A stretch of DNA of 7,947 bases from an uncultured Cloacibacillus sp. GTDB taxonomy: Bacteria > Synergistota > Synergistia > Synergistales > Synergistaceae. This document shows positions 5,562 to 7,947 of this stretch, in pieces. Position numbers and translations under genes: made by a program. The notes beneath the pieces were generated by a model, which made no database searches, was not told the origin of the DNA, and worked only from the letters and a program-made list of their open reading frames with translations. The stretch spans positions 1 to 7,947 of the forward strand of contig UQVV01000079.1 in NCBI GenBank assembly GCA_900544635.1, in the 5' to 3' direction. Numbering within the stretch: the first letter of the stretch is position 1; the number at the start of each line of letters is the position of its first letter.

Positions 5562-6197
5562 ATGAGAAAAATATTCAAAGCCGCGGCCTTCGTCCTCGCC
5601 TTCGCGGCGCTCGCGCTCGCCTCGGCGCGCGCCGACGCGCTTGAATTCAGCGCCGAATTCCGTGAAAAGCTCGGCGACGAGGTGCGCGAGGGCAAAATAT
5701 ACGTGACGGCGGACAAATCCCGCTACGAGGTAGAGGGCGCGGACACCATCGAAATCACGCGCGCCGACAAAAAAGTTATGTGGGTAATATTCCCCAAGCG
5801 GCGCGTCTACGTCGAAGAGGAATTCTGGGGCTTCCCGCTCGGAACCTCGCTTGAAAACTCCGGCGAAAGAAGCGGCGGGGGAGACCTCACGCGCGAAGAC
5901 CTCGGCTACGAGACCATCGACACCTTCCGCCTCAAAAAATACCTCGTCACGGTGAAATACAACGGCGGCGAGACCGAGGACAAGTACTACGAATGGTACC
6001 GCAGCGACTTCCCAATCCCCGTAAAGACCGAGTCGCTCAACGGCTACATGTCCTACGAATACCGCCGCATAAAATTCACCACGCTCGACCCGAACCTCTT
6101 CAACCCGCCGAAGCGCTACAAAAAAATCACGACGGAGCAGCTGATAGAGCTCGAAAAGCAGTGGGAGAGAAGCGAGAAGAAGGGGAAGAAGAAATAA
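5562..6197 (+). CDS. Secreted LolA-like / DUF4412-like periplasmic protein
   Basis: An exported protein of 211 residues. The signal peptide MRKIFKAAAFVLAFAALALA leads to an A-R-A site near residue 24. The mature domain has the alternating pattern of the LolA/LolB-like lipid-binding beta-barrel fold: EGKIYVTADKSRYEV, ITRADKKVMWVIFPKRRVYVEE, YEWYRSDFPIPVKTE, and a final DPNLFNPPKRYKK. That pattern resembles outer-membrane lipoprotein-sorting and DUF4412 proteins. The C-terminus is a lysine-rich tail. The start at 5562 is chosen because it begins the signal peptide and has GGGGAG about 11 nt upstream; the frame is open further 5' but without such features. A role in carrying lipid or lipoprotein across the periplasm is possible, but the match is only at fold-pattern level. 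It stands alone as a transcription unit. Confidence 0.75.
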   Translation: MRKIFKAAAFVLAFAALALASARADALEFSAEFREKLGDEVREGKIYVTADKSRYEVEGADTIEITRADKKVMWVIFPKRRVYVEEEFWGFPLGTSLENSGERSGGGDLTREDLGYETIDTFRLKKYLVTVKYNGGETEDKYYEWYRSDFPIPVKTESLNGYMSYEYRRIKFTTLDPNLFNPPKRYKKITTEQLIELEKQWERSEKKGKKK

Positions 6198-6243
6198 AGG
6201 ACTCCGGAAAATTTTAAAAGCTCATAGATTACGGAAAGAAGCA

Positions 6244-6283
6244 GACACACAACAGGAGGGCTCGCGCCCTCCTGTTGTGTGTC
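6244..6283. terminator. Perfect 18-bp hairpin between convergent genes
   Basis: GACACACAACAGGAGGGC (6244-6261) and its exact reverse complement (6266-6283) are separated by only four bases (TCGC). The hairpin sits between the LolA-like gene and the convergent TRAP genes and probably ends transcripts from both sides. It lacks a true T tract on either side (the minus strand has only TCTGCTTCTTTCC), unlike the other terminators in this window. Blocking of exonucleases or another role is also possible. Confidence 0.6.
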
Positions 6284-6305
6284 GTCCTGAATTGCCGGGC
6301 TTTTG

Positions 6306-6560
6306 TTATTCCTCTTCCGCTTTCTTCTCGCCTTTTTTCTTCTCCTTTGTGTAGCTCATGATGAAGCCGGAGAAGGCGCAGACGCAGGAGACCCAGACTG
6401 AGTAGGTCTTGAGCGAGCTATTGATGGTTTTGACGAGCTTGCCGTCGCCTATTATGGCGCCGAAGAGCTGCGTGTAGACGAGCACCGCGCCCATTATGAG
6501 GAAGAGCGGCAGAGTTATTTCGAAGATTACCATGCAGATGCTGTAGATGGTCTTTTTCAT
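6306..6560 (-). CDS. Short two-helix membrane protein, candidate half-length TRAP small subunit (DctQ-like)
   Basis: An 84-residue inner-membrane protein. Helix 1 is about residues 9-31 (MVIFEITLPLFLIMGAVLVY) and helix 2 about 53-70 (YSVWVSCVCAFSGFIMSY), followed by a highly charged KEKKKGEKKAEEE tail. GGGG lies 8 nt before the ATG, and the gene begins 13 nt after the TRAP large permease stop, so the two are surely cotranscribed. The pattern of helix 1, LFGAI loop and VW...FSGF helix resembles the first half of DctQ, the small membrane subunit of TRAP carriers. DctQ normally has four helices and about 160 residues, and usually lies upstream of dctM. There is no sign of a frameshift extension: the frame ends cleanly after the charged tail. 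It could instead be an unrelated accessory protein. Confidence 0.65.
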   Translation of the reverse strand: MKKTIYSICMVIFEITLPLFLIMGAVLVYTQLFGAIIGDGKLVKTINSSLKTYSVWVSCVCAFSGFIMSYTKEKKKGEKKAEEE

Positions 6561-6573
6561 GGACGTTTCCCCC

Positions 6574-7947
6574 TTATGCGCCTATTATCGGGATTATGCC
6601 GGCCATTATCAGCAGCGATATCACGATGACTGGCAGCGCGTAGTGCAGGAGCAGGTCTTTGAATATTACCGCCGGGTCGTCAAGGCCCGCGATGCCGCTC
6701 GCGATGTATATCGGGGCGGCCTGCGGCGGCGTGCAGCCTTCGTTGGAGGTGAGGAAGAGGAAGGCTACGCAGCAGGTGACGGGCGGCAGGCCTATGGAGC
6801 GCATCGCAGCGTAGGAGAGGGCGCCGATGGCCGTCGTCGTCGCCGTTCCGCTGAAGGGGCCGACCATGAGCGTGATTATGAGCGCTACGACGAGCATTAC
6901 GAGGTAGGGCGAGTAGCCGCCAAGGATGGCGAAGATGTCGGAGAATTCTTCCTGGAGGCCGAGGTCGGCGAGGACGCTGGCCGCGGCGAAGGAGAAGAAG
7001 AGCTGGCATCCGACTTCGCTGAATTTAGGCGCGGATTTCTGTATCATATCCTTCCAGCCGGAGAAGCTGTGCGGCAGGTATTTCCAGCCTTCGATGATGG
7101 TGAAGGTCGTCATTAGTATCGGTATCCACATGACGAGCGAGATGGACTTGAAGGAGCCGGAGACATCGGCGTTGAGCGTCGCCTTTATCGCCTTTCCGAC
7201 GGGACCCATCGTAAAGAAGAGCGGGATGAATATCCCGAGGAAGATTATGAACGAGCTGGAGTATTTGCGCAGCTCTTCGCCGAGCGGCTTGAGCTGGTCC
7301 TTCGGTATCGGCTTGAGGCCGTCGTGCTTCGCGTAGAAGTAGACGACGAGCAGGCGGTAGGCGAGGATTATCATGCCGCCGCCCATGAGGCCGACGTAGA
7401 GCTCGTTGCTCGTGAGTTCGACCGCTATCGTCTCCATGCCGAGCAGCAGGAGCATCGAGGAGGAGGGCGGGAAGACTATTCCGAGGCCTGCGTTACCCGC
7501 GACTATCGTTGTCGCGCGCGCCGTCGTCCAGCCGTTGCCCTTCATCCACGGGATGGTGATGGAGCCGACTGCCGAGGCGTTGCCGGAGCCGGAGCCGGAG
7601 ACCATGCCGAAGAGCGCGCTCGCGATGGTCGAGACGTAGCCCGAGCCGCCCGCGAAGCGTCCGAGGATGCTGTTGAGTATCTGTATCAGACGGTTGATGA
7701 CGCCGGTGCGCTCCATCATGAAGGCCATGAAGACGAAGGCCATCGAAGCGTAGACGACCTCCTGCTTAGCCGCGTCGAGCAGCCCGTCCTTTGTGAGCGT
7801 CCATGCGCTCTTGTCGCTGAACATTCCGCCGATGACGACGATGATGATGAACGTCCAGAGCATCGCCTCCGCCATGCGCCGCTTGAGTACGACGCTTATG
7901 ACAAGGACGGCAGCGATGTATATTATCAGAGAATATATACCTACGCC
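6574..7947 (-). CDS. TRAP-type transporter large permease (DctM-like), 5' end outside window
   Basis: Ion-driven importer subunit of the inner membrane. The frame stays open through the right edge of the window, reading GVGIYSLIIYIAAVLVISVV upstream of the Met codon at 7875, and this reads as another membrane helix. The Met at 7875 is therefore probably internal and the gene is partial here (at least 457 residues). It has the two inverted-repeat hairpin motifs of DctM proteins. The first is GSGSGNASAVGSITIPW...GIVFPPSSSMLL. The second is GPFSGTATTTAIGALS...CTPPQAAPIYIASGIAG, ending in a last helix, LPVIVISLLIMAGIIPI. A substrate-binding subunit is not in the window and may lie beyond the edge. 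The substrate (organic or amino acid-like) cannot be told. It is followed at 13 nt by the short DctQ-like gene. Confidence 0.88.
   Translation of the reverse strand, partial: GVGIYSLIIYIAAVLVISVVLKRRMAEAMLWTFIIIVVIGGMFSDKSAWTLTKDGLLDAAKQEVVYASMAFVFMAFMMERTGVINRLIQILNSILGRFAGGSGYVSTIASALFGMVSGSGSGNASAVGSITIPWMKGNGWTTARATTIVAGNAGLGIVFPPSSSMLLLLGMETIAVELTSNELYVGLMGGGMIILAYRLLVVYFYAKHDGLKPIPKDQLKPLGEELRKYSSSFIIFLGIFIPLFFTMGPVGKAIKATLNADVSGSFKSISLVMWIPILMTTFTIIEGWKYLPHSFSGWKDMIQKSAPKFSEVGCQLFFSFAAASVLADLGLQEEFSDIFAILGGYSPYLVMLVVALIITLMVGPFSGTATTTAIGALSYAAMRSIGLPPVTCCVAFLFLTSNEGCTPPQAAPIYIASGIAGLDDPAVIFKDLLLHYALPVIVISLLIMAGIIPIIGA

Noticed and set aside
1..7947. CRISPR array, tRNA or rRNA genes, phage or transposase genes
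   Set aside because: No regularly spaced direct repeats, no tRNA-like cloverleaf with a T-arm motif, and no such protein-coding genes were seen.

Overview
The window looks like a stretch of chromosome from a GC-rich, anaerobic, diderm bacterium. Its mixture of a MetNIQ importer, TRAP-type carrier genes, a LolA-like periplasmic protein and frequent ATA isoleucine codons in GC-rich genes recalls Synergistota (Cloacibacillus/Synergistes-like). That placement is an inference from style and gene content, not from a marker gene.

Layout: (1) 1-326 holds no credible gene, but contains an elaborate imperfect palindrome (about 77-254) resembling a small inverted-repeat element or structured RNA. (2) 327-986 (-) encodes a FadR-type GntR regulator. 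(3) Divergent from it, 1092-3827 (+) is a methionine-uptake operon: a near-consensus sigma-70 promoter, a 28-codon leader ORF with the run Met-Met-Met-Cys-Met-Cys, a rho-independent terminator, metN, metI, metQ, and a terminator shared with the convergent gene. (4) 3876-5421 (-) is a two-gene unit, an EamA/DMT-family carrier followed by a protein of unknown function. (5) 5562-6197 (+) is a secreted LolA-like protein, ending at a perfect 18-bp hairpin. (6) 6306-7947 (-) holds a TRAP large permease (5' end outside the window) followed by an unusually short two-helix protein that resembles half of a DctQ subunit.

The main discovery candidate is the metNIQ leader. The promoter, strong ribosome-binding site, Met/Cys-rich leader peptide and terminator sit in the order expected for ribosome-mediated transcription attenuation. 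In addition, one segment (1207-1218) can pair either with the leader's own Shine-Dalgarno region (9 bp) or with the 5' arm of the terminator (7-8 bp). Together these suggest that metNIQ is switched on when charged Met-tRNA (and perhaps Cys-tRNA) is scarce, in place of the SAM riboswitch, Met T-box or MetJ control known elsewhere. The neighbouring GntR regulator may add a second layer. The elements are read directly from the sequence; the mechanism is inferred.
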